Positions 23,301 through 24,301 of a stretch of 24,301 nucleotides of DNA are shown here, piece after piece. The translations under genes and the position numbers were made by a program. A model generated the notes under the pieces. That model was not told where the DNA came from. It saw only the letters and a program-made list of their open reading frames with translations, and ran no database searches. Position 1 is the stretch's first letter; every line of letters begins with the position of its first letter. The DNA is from a virus. The DNA lies in the IMG/VR virus record IMGVR_UViG_3300037963_000040, positions 1 to 24,301 of that record; one strand, written 5' to 3'.

Positions 23301-23331
23301 TAGACCGAAGCTACGTCTATAAACTAAGCCT
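23301..23331 (+). repeat. 31-bp direct repeat, copy 2 (downstream of the second fibre gene)
   Basis: Second copy of 21914-21944, with 30 of 31 bases identical. It begins immediately after the TAA stop of the 446-residue gene, so its own leading TAG makes a tandem stop. The TAGAC/GTCTA hairpin is preserved despite the single difference, which falls in the loop. Confidence 0.95.
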
Positions 23332-23360
23332 AAACCTGTTTTAATCGGAGATTAATCCTA

Positions 23361-23648
23361 ATGGCACTTACAGAGTCAATCGAATACGACAAGATAGAAG
23401 TTGTCGGTGAATACAAAGCGGTGCAAGTTCGTAAGGCAACAGTCATCAAAAAAGATGGCACAGAACTTACAAGGTCTTTTGAAAGATATGTACTGCAAGC
23501 TGGTGCATTAGATGCTTCTGATAATTTAGTTGATACTGACTTATCAGGAGAACCAGCAGAAGTTTCAGCAATTTGCAATGCTGCTTGGACTACTGATGTA
23601 AAAGCTGCGTGGAAAGCTAAACTAATAGCAGATAAACCTAGTTCTTAA
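23361..23648 (+). CDS. small conserved phage protein after the fibres
   Basis: A 95-residue protein starting MALTESIEYDKIEVVGEYKA, followed by VQVRKATVIKKDGTELTRSF, ERYVL, and a C-terminal DLSGEPAEVSAICNAAWTTD with VKAAWKAKL. The pattern V-GEYK-VQVR-AT-I-KDG-E--RS--RYVL and D-SG-PAEV---CN--WT--V--A is common in marine phages close to fibre genes; its role is unknown to me (possibly a structural or assembly protein). It combines a beta-rich first half with an amphipathic helix at the end. GGAG (23347-23350) lies ten bases before the ATG. It is followed two bases later by the EF-hand-like small gene. Confidence 0.8.
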   Translation: MALTESIEYDKIEVVGEYKAVQVRKATVIKKDGTELTRSFERYVLQAGALDASDNLVDTDLSGEPAEVSAICNAAWTTDVKAAWKAKLIADKPSS

Positions 23649-23650
23649 CC

Positions 23651-23776
23651 ATGCCTTTAAAAGGAAAACAATACAAACTTGATGTTGATGGTGATAAAAA
23701 AATCACCAGAAAAGATTTTATGATTTTATCTAGAAACAGCAAGAAGAAGAAAAAGAATGGAAATAAATCTGCCTGA
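23651..23776 (+). CDS. 41-residue protein with an EF-hand-like calcium loop
   Basis: MPLKGKQYKLDVDGDKKITR, then KDFMILSRNSKKKKK and the end NGNKSA. Residues 11-22 form a canonical-looking 12-position EF-hand/dockerin loop: Asp11, Asp13, Asp15, Lys17 (backbone position), Ile18, Thr19, Asp22, followed by Phe23. A single loop without the usual flanking helices of normal length would need to pair with another copy or another protein. The C-terminal poly-Lys region could bind DNA or an acidic surface. PLKGKQ-KLD-N-DG-I---DF proteins recur in marine phages. The gene sits two bases after the previous stop and its last 20 bases overlap the next gene. There is no strong Shine-Dalgarno; the motif and placement make it likely real. 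Confidence 0.7.
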   Translation: MPLKGKQYKLDVDGDKKITRKDFMILSRNSKKKKKNGNKSA

Positions 23777-24257
23777 TTTACCAGATACAGATTATATTCT
23801 CGTTCCACCTAGTACAATTTTTTATCCACCTGTGGCAGAAATTCCGTACCTAGACCCTGTACTTCTTCCGAGTCTGGAACAGGTAGAGTCGGGTTTGGGA
23901 GGTCAGGAATCTTCTGCTGAAGAAGAAACATCATCTTCAACGGAGGAAGCGTTAGAAGTAACACCAGAGACAATACCGACAAACCTGCCAGCCACCAAAG
24001 AAACTTTATCAACTGAAGAAGCAATAGCTACGTTTAATCTACCATTTTTCGGGGAGATGCCAATACCTGCACCAGAGGTCATAGCTTCTAGTGTGATAGC
24101 AGCAGGTACAGCGTCAGTTGCTAGTGTGGTTGGTGGTATTGCTATGCAATCAGTACTGGCTTTTATCAAGAAAACATTTAAGAAAATTTTTACTAAAGTT
24201 TTGAAAAAAGAAGTCGCAAATGTGAAAGAAAAGATGGATAATAATAAAGGTAGCTAG
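23757..24257 (+). CDS. proline/glutamate-rich protein with one C-terminal membrane segment
   Basis: A 166-residue protein. Residues 1-45 are rich in Pro and hydrophobics (MEINLPDLPDTDYILVPPST; PPVAEIPYLDPVLLP), 46-90 are acidic and Ser/Thr-rich, and residues about 108-134 (APEVIASSVIAAGTASVASV, VGGIAMQSVL) form one Ala/Val/Gly-rich membrane segment. A strongly basic amphipathic stretch FIKKTFKKIFTKVLKKEVAN (about 137-156) follows. This layout (MEIN-P start, P-rich N-part, A-G-rich TM, K-rich tail) recurs in marine phages after the fibre genes; the function is unknown. In T7 a holin (gp17.5) occurs at this place, so a lysis role is possible, but it is much longer than gp17.5 and the N-part does not fit a holin. 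It overlaps the previous gene by 20 bases. Confidence 0.75.
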   Translation: MEINLPDLPDTDYILVPPSTIFYPPVAEIPYLDPVLLPSLEQVESGLGGQESSAEEETSSSTEEALEVTPETIPTNLPATKETLSTEEAIATFNLPFFGEMPIPAPEVIASSVIAAGTASVASVVGGIAMQSVLAFIKKTFKKIFTKVLKKEVANVKEKMDNNKGS

Positions 24258-24297
24258 AGTTCACATACCTGTACGTGTGGCGTCTAAACTAGCTACT
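24247..24297 (+). terminator. possible terminator-like inverted repeat at the window end
   Basis: TAGCTAG (24251-24257) pairs perfectly with CTAGCTA (24289-24295), extended by AAG/CTT across a bulged G; the left arm includes the TAG stop of the last gene. The 31-base loop contains a weaker CACA (24262-24265)/TGTG (24276-24279) pairing, so a two-level stem is possible. No T-run follows within the window. It may end the structural transcript or separate it from the terminase/lysis genes expected beyond. Confidence 0.4.
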
Positions 24298-24301
24298 TAA
24301 A

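Noticed and set aside
1-24301. Defence, anti-defence, toxin-antitoxin or integration module
   Set aside because: No frame shows such motifs; the window is an unbroken T7-like late operon apart from its small unknown genes.

Overview
This window is the late (structural) half of a T7-like podovirus genome (Autographiviridae-type, short-tailed). All genes are on the + strand, tightly packed, with frequent stop/start overlaps and no intergenic gap over about 120 bases. Gene order and protein character match T7 (helicase end, exonuclease, ejected proteins, portal, scaffold, capsid, gp11, gp12, gp13, gp14, gp15, gp16, gp17). The DNA looks AT-rich. The small accessory proteins and the fibre modules (repeats with GATADQT, modules with DYEEGTWTPT) are of the kind seen in marine cyanophages and pelagiphages. 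I infer an uncultured marine podovirus. Nothing in the window (no photosynthesis or host-metabolism gene) fixes the host.

Layout: 3-1357 is the end of the replication module (C-terminal part of a gp4-type helicase, then a gp6-type 5'-3' exonuclease), closed by two hairpins. 1472-4896 holds a conserved hypothetical, two small Met-Cys proteins that resemble T7 gp6.7/gp7.3, the portal, a small gene overlapping the portal end, and the scaffold. 4896-5756 is a cluster of four small, very basic proteins, three of them chained by overlapping stop/start codons. 5757-5874 is a structured leader before the major capsid gene (5875-6861), which ends in a classic intrinsic terminator. 6911-18582 carries a possible lysine-rich micro-ORF, the tail tube proteins gp11 and gp12, and the internal/ejection proteins gp13 to gp16. 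18585-23300 is the adsorption module: a gp17-type fibre with five 37-residue repeats, a stand-alone C-terminal fibre module, and a second fibre-like protein flanked by 31-bp direct repeats. 23361-24257 carries a small conserved protein, an EF-hand-like 41-residue protein, and a proline-rich protein with one membrane segment. The window ends in an inverted repeat.

The genes together build the head (portal, scaffold, capsid), the short tail (gp11, gp12), the ejection machine (gp13 to gp16, with a LysM and a possible wall hydrolase in gp15), and the host-recognition fibres. RNA polymerase, DNA polymerase, terminase and recognisable lysis genes are not in the window. The points that most deserve a second look are the direct repeats around the fibre cassette, the strongly codon-diversified fibre repeats, the apparent transfer of the peptidoglycan-acting module from gp16 to gp15, and short terminal motifs shared by otherwise different small proteins.
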